Assembly: GCF_012726205.1 (NCBI RefSeq)
Contig: NZ_JAASAE010000008.1
Span: 80,873-144,872 of the forward strand
Direction: 5' to 3'
Origin: Rhodococcus sp. HNM0569
Lineage (GTDB): Bacteria > Actinomycetota > Actinomycetes > Mycobacteriales > Mycobacteriaceae
DNA: 64,000 bases
A model generated the notes under the pieces. The model was not told the origin of the DNA. It ran no database searches and saw only the letters and a list, made by a program, of their open reading frames with translations. Shown one piece after another: positions 55,172 through 63,560 of this stretch. The stretch's first letter is position 1. Every line of letters begins with the position of its first letter. The position numbers and the translations under genes were made by a program.

Positions 55172-56869
55172 TCACGGTGCGGGCTTCGACAACTCCTGCA
55201 TGAACTTGTCGGTCATCTGAACCGCGCGGTCGCCGCCGTCGGCGTTCTCGACGAAGACCGCGAACGCGAGGTCGCCGCGCACCCCGAAGTACCAGCGGTC
55301 GGTGTCGCGCTGCGCGCCGCCGCCCATCAGATCCGGGAAGGCGCGGAGCTGTTCGGGACCACGCGCGGCGCTCTCGCGCATCGCCGCCCGCAGCCGCTCG
55401 GTGACGTCCGGTGCGAGCGCGTCGGCCCGCACGTCGGTGGTGGCGGGTTGGTCCTGCACGATCCGCGGCTCGACCGGTGCGCCGCGTGCGATCGACGCGG
55501 CGAGTACCGCGAGGCCGAACGGCGTGACAGCCGGCAGGTCGTCGTCGCGCTGCGACATCGCCTGGTCCATGCCTTCGCGCGCGGACGTGAACTGCGCCGT
55601 CTTCTGTTCGAGACCGGGGATGTCGTAGTTGCGGCCGAGACCGAGACTGTGCCCGGTGACCTCGACGTCCTCGACCGACACGTCCTTCGGTTCGACGCCG
55701 CGCGACCACCCGGCCGCGCTGCGTACGAGGTCGAGGGAGTTGCCGGACGGCGTGGACCCGGTGAACGCGATGGGCCCCTTCTCGATGGCCTGGTTGTTCT
55801 GCGCGGCGGCGAGCACGGCCCCGGTCGACGGCTGGATCGCGACGACCGCGGCGGGGGTGCCCGCGGTGACGACGGCCTCGGTGGCCGCGAGTTGCACCCG
55901 GGTGTCGAGCGTGGTGCGGATGTCGGGGCCAGGCGGGCCCTGGAAGCCTGCCTCGGGGATGACGGTGCCGTCGGTGCCGACGGTGTGCACGGCCCAGCCT
56001 GCCGTCGCGTCGCGGTTGGCCTGCCACACCGTGCGGTAGGGGTCGACCAGCGGCGTCGAGATGCGTCGGTCGGCGGTGATGAGGGTGGGCGTGCGTTCGA
56101 CGATCACGCCCGGCAGCGCGAACTTCTCGGGCCCGAGATAGTTGTAGTCCTGGTCGCGCAGCTTGACCGCCTCGACCTGTTCGCCCGGATGCGCGCGCAT
56201 CTCGTTCGTCATGTACTCGGCGTTGATGATCGGCGCGACCGGCGCGAGCACGTCCGCGAGCCGACGCGTCGTGTCGGCGGGGTCGGGCATGGTGGCCGGG
56301 TCGAGTTTGATCGTGTTGATGATCTGCTCGTTCATGAGCACGCCGCCGCCCGCGTCGAGCACGGTGGGCGGCGCGGCGTCGGTGCGGTCGTAACGCACCG
56401 AGCGATCGCCTGTCAGGTTGGGGGCGACGACGGCCGGATCCCACGAGATTCGCCAGCCCACGGACAGATTGCGCAGGCTGCCCTGCACCTCGTACGCCCA
56501 GTCGCGGCCCGGACCGAAGTTCCAGTTCGCGCTCATCGTGAAGAAACTCGTCGTGGTGCCGAGGTCCATGAACTGGCTGACCTTGAAGGTCGCGTCCTTC
56601 GGGTCGAGCCCGTCGAACATCTGCCCGATCGCTTCCTTGGCGGCGTTCGGGTACGACGTCTGCTCGGCTGCCGCGTCGACGTCGCCCTCGTTGAGCGCGG
56701 AGACGAATGCGTCGGCGACCGACTGCGCGGTGGCGGTGTCCGGCTTGGCGGTCGCGACGCACGACGCGAGGACGACCGCGAGAACGGTGACCGAGACCGA
56801 CACCAGTGCGAACACGTGACGGCGGCGAAGCCGTGATCGCGTGTTCCCCCGTTGCCGTCGGTACCCCAT
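55172..56869 (-). CDS. Catalytically dead penicillin-binding-protein paralogue (lipoprotein)
   Basis: 565 residues. A lipobox LASC gives Cys37, then a MecA_N/NTF2-like domain (about 45-160), a dimerisation-type domain and a transpeptidase-like domain (310-565). Compared with the paralogue upstream (56975-58783), catalytic Ser and Lys of SxxK become Asn377 and Asp380 (SGNSLDLV), the SxN segment is largely missing, and KTG is GGA (LMGGGAQ, 515-520). The fold seems kept (PFGLAVLAASIARG, WYFGVRGDLAFAVFV). It cannot work as a transpeptidase; a structural or regulatory partner of the active paralogue is likely. Length and clean reading frame argue against a pseudogene. Confidence 0.85.
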   Translation of the reverse strand: MGYRRQRGNTRSRLRRRHVFALVSVSVTVLAVVLASCVATAKPDTATAQSVADAFVSALNEGDVDAAAEQTSYPNAAKEAIGQMFDGLDPKDATFKVSQFMDLGTTTSFFTMSANWNFGPGRDWAYEVQGSLRNLSVGWRISWDPAVVAPNLTGDRSVRYDRTDAAPPTVLDAGGGVLMNEQIINTIKLDPATMPDPADTTRRLADVLAPVAPIINAEYMTNEMRAHPGEQVEAVKLRDQDYNYLGPEKFALPGVIVERTPTLITADRRISTPLVDPYRTVWQANRDATAGWAVHTVGTDGTVIPEAGFQGPPGPDIRTTLDTRVQLAATEAVVTAGTPAAVVAIQPSTGAVLAAAQNNQAIEKGPIAFTGSTPSGNSLDLVRSAAGWSRGVEPKDVSVEDVEVTGHSLGLGRNYDIPGLEQKTAQFTSAREGMDQAMSQRDDDLPAVTPFGLAVLAASIARGAPVEPRIVQDQPATTDVRADALAPDVTERLRAAMRESAARGPEQLRAFPDLMGGGAQRDTDRWYFGVRGDLAFAVFVENADGGDRAVQMTDKFMQELSKPAP

Positions 56870-56974
56870 GGTGGCTATCTTGCTACCCCTCCCGTGCCGC
56901 GCGGGCGCGCTTTGCCTACGAAGATGTCACGGTTGAGCTACGACGAGCACACGACCGTGACCGCGCGATCCGCG

Positions 56975-58783
56975 TCATCTCAGGAACGACCCTGCTGCCT
57001 GCAGAGCGGGCCCCGAGCTGTCCGCGTCGGCCACGAAGACCGCGAACGCGAGATCGCCGGAGATGCCGACGAACCATCCGTGCGCCGAACCGGTTCCGTC
57101 CTCGGCGGTGCCGGTCTTGCCGAGCAGATCCGGGACGTCCCGAAGACTAGTCGCCGTTCCGCCCGTGACTGTTTCACGCATCATCGACCGCACGTCCGAC
57201 AGCACGGCGGGGTCGACGGCGGGCGGCGTCTGGTCCGGTGTGCCGGGCTGACCGCGCAGCACCGTGGGTGCGGGCACCGAGCCGTGTGCGATCGACGCCG
57301 CGACGACGGCCATCCCGAACGGCGACGCGGTGACCTGCCCCTGACCGATCGCCGACTCGACGCGCGCGGCGGGCGTGTCGGCCGACGGCACCGAGCCCGT
57401 GACCGTCGTGAGTCCTGGCGTCACGAAATCGACACCGAGGCCGAGTTGCAGCGCGGTGTCGTGCAGCTGGTTCGGGGCCATCGACACGGCGAGCCGGCCC
57501 ATCGTCGTGTTGCACGAGCGGGCGAACGCGGTGTGCAGCGGCACCTCGCCGAGATCGAACTCCTCGTCGTTGGGGATCTGCCTGCCCTCGATGTTCTCGG
57601 TGCCGGGGCACGGGAGGACGGTGTCGGGGGTGACGGCACCCGATTCGAGCGCGGCCGTCGTCGTGACCGTCTTGAACGTCGATCCCGGCGGGTAGAGCCC
57701 GGTGAGCGCCAGCGCACCCTGCGCATCGGCGGGCGCGTTCTGCGCGGCCGCGACCAGCTCGCCCGTCGACGGCCGCAGCGCGACGATCGCCGCGTCCTGC
57801 GGGATGCCCGCCAGTGCGGACTCCGCCTTGCTCTGCAGCTGCGCGTCGAACGTCGTCTCCGTGTCGGGGGCGGTTTCCGGGTCCGCACCGGCGACGGTCT
57901 CCGCCGTGCCGTCCGGCCCGACGAGTTGCACAGCCCAGCCCGCCGCCGCGTCGTTGTTGCGTTGCCAGTCCTCGACGAGCCCGCCGAACACGGGCGAGGT
58001 GAGCGACTTGTCCACCGTGAGCAGCCGGGTCTGCGGTACGAGCGTGACACCCGGCATCGCGCTCAGTGCCGGTTCGAGGGGTGCGAAGTCGTCGGCACGC
58101 AGTGTGATCGCGGTGGCGGGCGCATCCCGGTGCTCGGCCAGTTGCGTGCGCAGCGAGTCCGCCGTGATCGTCGGCGCGACGCCCTGGACCGTTGCGGCGA
58201 GCGCCGCGACATCGGCGGACTGGTCGTACTGCACGACCGTGACCGTCTGCTGCTCCATGAGCGGCTGCCCGGACGCGAAGCGCACCGCCGCGGGCGTGCC
58301 CTGGGTGGGCGTGTACCGCACCGCCGAGTCGGCCGTCAGCCCCGGTGCGAGCACCGCGGGATCCCAGTCGATGCGCCAGTCGTCGCCGTCCTCGACGACA
58401 TCGGCGCGCGTCGTGTACGTCCATTCGCGCGGCGGGGTCTGCGGCGCGGGTTCGGCCTGTTGCTCCGGTTCGGCCTGATCCTCGGGCCGGGGCTCGTCGA
58501 AAGTCCACGCGACGTCGAAGTCGACGGTGCCGCCGCCGTCCGTCTCCGCCGGGTTCGCGGGCGTGAAGGTGCCGCCGTCGCCGAGGCCGTCGAACAATGC
58601 CGTGATCGCGTCGGTCGCAGCCTGCGGGTCGGTCGTCAGCGCGGCGGCCGCGGGCACGTCCTCGGCCGCGAGAGCATCCGCGAACTGCTGGGCGACGGTG
58701 TCCGGCTGGTCGGGTCCGCCCAGCCCACACGCGGTGAGCGTCGCGGCGAGCACGGTCACGAGGGTCACTGCCTTGATGCGCAC
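56975..58783 (-). CDS. Class B-like penicillin-binding lipoprotein (transpeptidase)
   Basis: 602 residues. Lipobox LTAC with Cys19; MecA_N/NTF2-like domain (28-145); linker; transpeptidase domain (about 310-602) with S368-T-F-K371, S423-C-N425 and K556-T-G558 all intact. It cross-links peptidoglycan from the outer side of the membrane and should bind beta-lactams; the MecA-like N-domain relates it to PBP-lipo of mycobacteria. The tandem dead paralogue follows 105 bp downstream and is probably co-transcribed. Confidence 0.93.
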   Translation of the reverse strand: MRIKAVTLVTVLAATLTACGLGGPDQPDTVAQQFADALAAEDVPAAAALTTDPQAATDAITALFDGLGDGGTFTPANPAETDGGGTVDFDVAWTFDEPRPEDQAEPEQQAEPAPQTPPREWTYTTRADVVEDGDDWRIDWDPAVLAPGLTADSAVRYTPTQGTPAAVRFASGQPLMEQQTVTVVQYDQSADVAALAATVQGVAPTITADSLRTQLAEHRDAPATAITLRADDFAPLEPALSAMPGVTLVPQTRLLTVDKSLTSPVFGGLVEDWQRNNDAAAGWAVQLVGPDGTAETVAGADPETAPDTETTFDAQLQSKAESALAGIPQDAAIVALRPSTGELVAAAQNAPADAQGALALTGLYPPGSTFKTVTTTAALESGAVTPDTVLPCPGTENIEGRQIPNDEEFDLGEVPLHTAFARSCNTTMGRLAVSMAPNQLHDTALQLGLGVDFVTPGLTTVTGSVPSADTPAARVESAIGQGQVTASPFGMAVVAASIAHGSVPAPTVLRGQPGTPDQTPPAVDPAVLSDVRSMMRETVTGGTATSLRDVPDLLGKTGTAEDGTGSAHGWFVGISGDLAFAVFVADADSSGPALQAAGSFLR

Positions 58784-58900
58784 GCTCTCGATGATGCCCG
58801 AGATCGCGGATGCGGGGGTGACGAGAAAATCCGTTGCCCGCGGCCCGCGGTGGTACTACCGTCGGACGTCGACAGTTCCCGAGTGTCAGGAGACGGACCG

Positions 58901-58918
58901 TTGCTCTCTGCGAGGTAG
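58901..58918 (+). promoter_or_regulatory. Possible five-codon leader peptide before the ABC-F gene
   Basis: TTG-CTC-TCT-GCG-AGG-TAG (LSAR after the start), preceded by AGGAGA at 58888-58893 with a 7-base spacer, 38 bp before the ABC-F ATG. Short leader peptides govern several antibiotic-resistance ABC-F genes by ribosome stalling. Very short, so chance is possible. Confidence 0.35.
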
Positions 58919-58955
58919 TCGCGCACATCCGTTCGCACCCTCCCGGAGGACCGCC

Positions 58956-60554
58956 ATGTCCACATCCCTGCCCTCTTCCTCGCTCACCGCGTCGCATCTC
59001 TCGTTCTCGTGGCCTGACGGCACCGTGGTCTTCGACGCACTCGACATCCGGTTCCCCGCCGTCCGCACGGGGGTCGTCGGTCTCAACGGCTCCGGCAAGA
59101 CGACGCTGCTGCACCTGCTCGCAGGCACGCTGGTCCCCGCTTCGGGTTCGATCCGCGCGGCCGGGCGCGTCGCACTGTTGCCACAGGACGTCACCCTCGA
59201 CACGATGCGCCGCGTCGACGACGTCCTCGGCATCGCTCGGGCACGTCGTGCGCTGCACCGCATCGAGAGCGGCGTCGGCGAGGATGCCGATTTCGAGGTG
59301 GTCCAGGACGACTGGGATGTCGACCAGCGGTCGGTGGCGCTACTGCACCGGCTGGGCCTGCAGCATCTGGTGCCCGACGTCGATGCGCTCGCCCGCACGG
59401 TGGGCACGCTGTCGGGTGGCGAGACCGTGCTGCTCGCCCTCGCGGCCCAGCTGATCGCGCGACCCGACGTACTGCTGCTCGACGAACCGACCAACAATCT
59501 CGACAGCGCGGCGCGGGAGCGGCTCTACGACATCGTGCGGCAGTTCGATGGAGTCCTGCTCGTCGTGAGTCACGATCGTGAGTTGCTCGCGATCGTCGAT
59601 TCGATCGCCGAGGTGCGCGACGGACGGGTCCGCATGTTCGGCGGCAACTTCGACGCGTACGAGGCCACCGTCGCGGCCGAGCAGGAGGCCGCGCGCGCTG
59701 CGGTGCGCGAGGCGAGGTCGGACATGGCGAAGCAGAAACGTGAGCTCGAACAGGCCCGCATCAAGCTCGACCGGCGGGTCCGCTACGGCAAGAAGATGTT
59801 CGAGAACACCCGCGAACCGAAGGCGGTGATGAACGAACGCAAACGGCAGGCGCAGGTGTCGGCGGGCAAGCTGCGCGGCAACCACGTCGCGAAGCTCGAC
59901 GACGCACGCGCACGCGTGTCGGACACCGAGGACGCCGTGCGTGACGACCGCGAGATCCGGCTCGTGCTACCCGGCACACATGTGCATCCGGGTGCGCGCG
60001 TGCTCGAACTCGACTGCGTGCTGCGCACCGGGCAGTCGGTGTCGCTCACCATCGCAGGCCCGGAACGGGTCGCGCTCGTCGGGCCCAACGGCATCGGCAA
60101 GACGACTCTGCTCGACGCGATCGAGCGTGCCGCGCTCGTTCCGGTGCGCACCCTGCGCCAACGCCTCGACGTCTTCGACGAGGACGCGTCGGTCGCGGCG
60201 AATGTCGCCGGGGCGGCGCCGCATGCGGACGACGAACACGTGCGCGCTCATCTCGCTCGCTTCCTGTTCCGGGGCCGCGAAGCCGACGTGCCGGTGCGGG
60301 CGCTGTCCGGCGGCGAGCGATTGCGCGCTGCCCTCGCGACGCTTCTGCTGGCCGAGCCCGCCCCTCGGCTGTTGTTGCTCGACGAGCCGACGAACAATCT
60401 CGACCTGCCCAGCCTGGCGCACCTCACCGATGCGCTCGCCGGCTACCAGGGTGCGCTCGTCGTCGTGAGCCACGACCCGCGGTTCCTCACCGACATCGGC
60501 GTCACTCGGGGGCTCGAGCTGAGTGAGCAGGGGTTGGCCGAAGCCGCCCGGTGA
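58956..60554 (+). CDS. ABC-F family ATPase (ribosome-protection or translation factor type)
   Basis: 532 residues with two ABC domains and no membrane part. Walker A GLNGSGKTT (42-50) and GPNGIGKTTL, signatures LSGGETVLL and LSGGERLRA, Walker B LLLDEPTNNLD twice. The interdomain linker (about 240-310) is long, charged and coiled (RRVRYGKKMFENTREPK), as in ABC-F proteins that reach into the ribosome. GGAGGA precedes the ATG. Whether it gives antibiotic resistance or is a housekeeping EttA/Uup-like factor is open; the solitary setting and short leader favour the first slightly. Confidence 0.88.
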   Translation: MSTSLPSSSLTASHLSFSWPDGTVVFDALDIRFPAVRTGVVGLNGSGKTTLLHLLAGTLVPASGSIRAAGRVALLPQDVTLDTMRRVDDVLGIARARRALHRIESGVGEDADFEVVQDDWDVDQRSVALLHRLGLQHLVPDVDALARTVGTLSGGETVLLALAAQLIARPDVLLLDEPTNNLDSAARERLYDIVRQFDGVLLVVSHDRELLAIVDSIAEVRDGRVRMFGGNFDAYEATVAAEQEAARAAVREARSDMAKQKRELEQARIKLDRRVRYGKKMFENTREPKAVMNERKRQAQVSAGKLRGNHVAKLDDARARVSDTEDAVRDDREIRLVLPGTHVHPGARVLELDCVLRTGQSVSLTIAGPERVALVGPNGIGKTTLLDAIERAALVPVRTLRQRLDVFDEDASVAANVAGAAPHADDEHVRAHLARFLFRGREADVPVRALSGGERLRAALATLLLAEPAPRLLLLDEPTNNLDLPSLAHLTDALAGYQGALVVVSHDPRFLTDIGVTRGLELSEQGLAEAAR

Positions 60555-60589
60555 CAGCGGGAACACCGGCCGGAGAGGAGACTGGTCGC

Positions 60590-61375
60590 ATGCGCGCGAT
60601 CAACCCACTCGACGGCGTCGAGATCGACTACGACGTGGTCGGATCGGGCGATCCGCTTGTGCTGCTGCACGGCAGTGCGCTCAGCCGCGGCGTCTGGCGT
60701 GCGTTCGGCTACGTGCGCGCGCTGCGCGAGACCTACCGGTTGATCCTCGTCGACCAGCGTGGGCACGGGCGCAGCGACAAGCCGCACGACGAGGAACGCT
60801 ATGCGATGGATGTCGTGGCGGCCGATGTCGTCGCGGTGCTGGATGCGGCGAATGTCGAGCGCGCGCACGTGTGCGGGTACTCGTTCGGCGGCCGCACCGC
60901 ACTCACCACGGCGGTCGCGCACCCCGAGCGGGTGCGCAGCCTCGCGCTCGGCGGGGCGAGCAGCCGCCCGCAGCGCGGCAGCTTCGACGCGCTGTTCTTC
61001 GACGGCGCGGCCGCGGCGCTCGCGCGCGACGGGATGGACGAGTTCCTGCGTCGCTGGGAACTCGTGCGTGATGCTCCGATCGACTCCGGCACGCGAGCAG
61101 CATTCCGTGCCAACGACTCCCGAGCGCTCGCGGCGTACATGAGCCGCAGCGACGTCGAACCCGGGATACCGGACGACGCGCTCGCCGCGATCGACGTGCC
61201 GACGCTCGTGTTCGTCGGCGATCGGGACCGGCAGCGGCTCGCGGACTGCGAGCACCTCGCGACGACGATTCCCGATGCCGTGCTCTCGATCGTGCCGGGC
61301 GCCGATCATGCTACGACTCTTGCGCATTCGGCGGAGGTACTCGGCGTGCTCGCGCCATTCCTGAACCGTACGTGA
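60590..61375 (+). CDS. Alpha/beta-hydrolase fold protein
   Basis: 261 residues. Oxyanion HGSALS, nucleophile Ser in GYSFGG, Asp in VFVGDRDR and catalytic His in GADHATT complete the triad; QRGHGRSD is the family signature. Related to lactonase or esterase members (3-oxoadipate enol-lactonase type). ATG 60590 chosen for its GGAGAGGAG; a GTG at 60551 overlapping the ABC-F stop would add 13 residues. Probably in one transcript with the ABC-F gene. Substrate unknown. Confidence 0.88.
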   Translation: MRAINPLDGVEIDYDVVGSGDPLVLLHGSALSRGVWRAFGYVRALRETYRLILVDQRGHGRSDKPHDEERYAMDVVAADVVAVLDAANVERAHVCGYSFGGRTALTTAVAHPERVRSLALGGASSRPQRGSFDALFFDGAAAALARDGMDEFLRRWELVRDAPIDSGTRAAFRANDSRALAAYMSRSDVEPGIPDDALAAIDVPTLVFVGDRDRQRLADCEHLATTIPDAVLSIVPGADHATTLAHSAEVLGVLAPFLNRT

Positions 61376-61394
61376 GTCGGGGAACGCGCGTTTC

Positions 61395-62696
61395 TCAGTC
61401 GGTCAGCCCGAGCCTGGCACCGAGCCAGTCCATCGACTCCCGCAGGCCCGCCGACCACACCGAAAAGCTGTGCCCACCGGGCAGTTCACGGTATTCGACC
61501 TGCATTCCCGCGGCCTGCGCGGCCGCGGCGACCTTCTGCATACCGGCCTTGTACTCGCGGTCGTCGCTGCCGACGACGAAGAAGCCGGCCGAGTCGGGAA
61601 ACCGCGTGCGTGCCATGACATGCAGCGGGTCGACGCTCTCGAACGCGGCTTCGTCGCCGCCGAATGCCGCATCGAGGGTGCGCCGGCGGTCGCCGAGCGT
61701 CGGCTCCTCCTGACCCGAGATGTCGACGAAGGTGGGGTACACGTCGGGATGGTTCGTGGCCATCTGCAGTGAACACGTGCCGCCGTACGAGAGGCCACCG
61801 ATCGCCCACGCCCGGGGGTCGGTGTCCACCTGGAGGTGGGTGGCCACCCAGTCGGGGACGTCCTTCGCGAGGTAGGTGGCGACGTTGCCGAGCGGCGAGT
61901 CGACGCACAGCGGGTTCGCGATCTGCGTTCCGGTGCCGTCGGCGACCACCACGACGGGCGCGAGACCGGCGTGCCGGGACGCGAACTCACTCATGGTCTG
62001 GGTGAGCTTGCCCCCGACGAGCCAGTCGTCGGGGCTGCCCGGTTGCCCGGCGAGCAGCACGAGCACCGGCAACTCGGGCCGCGGGTCCGCGAAATATGCA
62101 GGTGGAAAATAGATCTGGGCCTCGCGGGCCGCGAATCCGGACACCGCTCCGGGGATCGGTGCGGTGACCACCGCACCGGTGCCGCGCAGATCGGACGGCG
62201 GAGACCACACCGATTCGAGCGGTACACCCTGCACGGTCTGCGGCATCCGCGTCGTGACGTCCGACAGGGCGAGACGGTCGAATGCCTCGGCACCCCACAG
62301 TGTCCCGAGCGTCGGGTACGCGTCGAACACCTTGTTCACGTGCAGCCCGCACGACGCGACGACCGCGGCCGCAGCGAGTACCGCGGCGAGCACCGACCGC
62401 ACGCGGCGCCCCACCAGGACACGGGGGACGGTCAGCGCGAGCGCGAGAATCCCGAGACCGATCCACCCGTAGACGCGGGGCGCGATCGGGTCGGGAAAGG
62501 GGCGCAGCACCTTCTCGACGAGCACGTACAGCGCTGCCGTCGCGGCTGCCGACGCGACCAGGCACGCCGGCAGCACCCTCACCCGGTACCACCGGGGTCG
62601 CCCGCTCAGCAGCCACAGGCCCCCTGCCACGCCGAGCACGTCGACGACCACCGGCACGGGGCCCGACAGGATGTCGAGAGCGGTGAGCCAGTCCAC
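61395..62696 (-). CDS. Membrane-anchored esterase, PF00756 / antigen 85-like fold
   Basis: 433 residues. Four hydrophobic helices at the N-terminus (about 8-130) precede an external esterase domain (150-433) with nucleophile motif GGLSYGG, and His in PGGHSFSVW near the end; the Asp is probably in VVGSDDREY. The fold is that of esterase D and the antigen 85 mycolyltransferases, and mycolate organisms hold many such proteins. A mycolyl- or acyl-ester hydrolase/transferase facing the outer side of the membrane is plausible. GTG start, divergent from trpF by 37 bp. Confidence 0.85.
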   Translation of the reverse strand: MDWLTALDILSGPVPVVVDVLGVAGGLWLLSGRPRWYRVRVLPACLVASAAATAALYVLVEKVLRPFPDPIAPRVYGWIGLGILALALTVPRVLVGRRVRSVLAAVLAAAAVVASCGLHVNKVFDAYPTLGTLWGAEAFDRLALSDVTTRMPQTVQGVPLESVWSPPSDLRGTGAVVTAPIPGAVSGFAAREAQIYFPPAYFADPRPELPVLVLLAGQPGSPDDWLVGGKLTQTMSEFASRHAGLAPVVVVADGTGTQIANPLCVDSPLGNVATYLAKDVPDWVATHLQVDTDPRAWAIGGLSYGGTCSLQMATNHPDVYPTFVDISGQEEPTLGDRRRTLDAAFGGDEAAFESVDPLHVMARTRFPDSAGFFVVGSDDREYKAGMQKVAAAAQAAGMQVEYRELPGGHSFSVWSAGLRESMDWLGARLGLTD

Positions 62697-62733
62697 AACC
62701 GGAAGGGTAGGCGCACGCCGGTACCCTCGAGGA

Positions 62734-63324
62734 GTGACGTTCATCAAGATCTGCGGCCTACGCGACCGCGAGTCGGTCGACGCGGCCGTGGCGCTCGAGG
62801 TGGACGCCGTCGGCTTCGTGTTCGCGGCCAGCGCGCGCCGCATCGATCCCGGCGACGCCGCGGAGCTGGTCGCGGCACTGCCCGAGCGCACACGCGCCGT
62901 CGGGGTGTTCAAGGGCAGCGGCGTCGACGAGATCGTCGCCGTCGCGTCGCGCGCCGGAATCCGCACGGTGCAGGTGCACGACCTGACCGGCCGCACCGAT
63001 GTCGCACGGCTGCACGACGCGGGCTTCGACGTCGTCCGTGCCGTCGTCGCGCACAGCCCCGACGCGCACGACGCCTTCGGTGCGGACGAGTTGCTGATCG
63101 ACGGCGCGGTGGCGGGCGCGGGCCGCACGTGGGACTGGTCGAGCGGTGCACCGACCGGCAGGCGCTGGATCGTCGCGGGCGGGCTCGACGCCGACAATGT
63201 GGCCGCCGCACTCGACGCGACCGGCGCGTGGGGTGTCGACGTGTCGAGCGGCGTCGAGAGTGCGCGCGGCGTCAAGGACGTCGCACTGATCGAGAAGTTC
63301 GTCGCCGCGGTACGCAGCCGCTGA
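62734..63324 (+). CDS. trpF: Phosphoribosylanthranilate isomerase TrpF
   Basis: 196-residue TIM barrel converting N-(5-phosphoribosyl)anthranilate to CdRP in tryptophan synthesis. KICGLRD carries catalytic Cys7, LLIDG the catalytic Asp123, and DVSSGVESARGVKD the phosphate loop. GTG start with GAGGA just upstream. No other trp gene is near. Many mycolate and streptomycete relatives lack trpF and use the bifunctional PriA, so a stand-alone copy is noteworthy. An IS605-type end follows 19 bp after the stop. Confidence 0.9.
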   Translation: MTFIKICGLRDRESVDAAVALEVDAVGFVFAASARRIDPGDAAELVAALPERTRAVGVFKGSGVDEIVAVASRAGIRTVQVHDLTGRTDVARLHDAGFDVVRAVVAHSPDAHDAFGADELLIDGAVAGAGRTWDWSSGAPTGRRWIVAGGLDADNVAAALDATGAWGVDVSSGVESARGVKDVALIEKFVAAVRSR

Positions 63325-63343
63325 CGGCCGCAAGGACGGCAGA

Positions 63344-63560
63344 TTGACGTCCTCCCGGCCGTGAACGACCGGGATTCCTACAGCGGCACGGTGCGCCGCT
63401 TCGGTGGGTTCCTGTTTCACCGGGACCTGCCTTCCGCTACGCGGCAGGGCTTACGGTCCCTCCGCAGGCGTTTAACCTCTCCGCACGTCCTGCGGCGAGA
63501 ATGTTCTTCGCGGCGTTCAGGTCGCGGTCGTGGACCGCACCACACGCTGCACACGTCCAC
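63344..63560 (-). ncRNA. Putative omega RNA / right-end RNA of the TnpB element
   Basis: TnpB is guided by an RNA made from the 3' end of its gene and the right end of the element. Here the scaffold would end at 63344 with the stem-loop 63354-63373, and the guide would be the flanking bases read outward: TCTGCCGTCCTTGCGG (63343 down to 63328). The 5' limit given is a guess. Confidence 0.5.
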
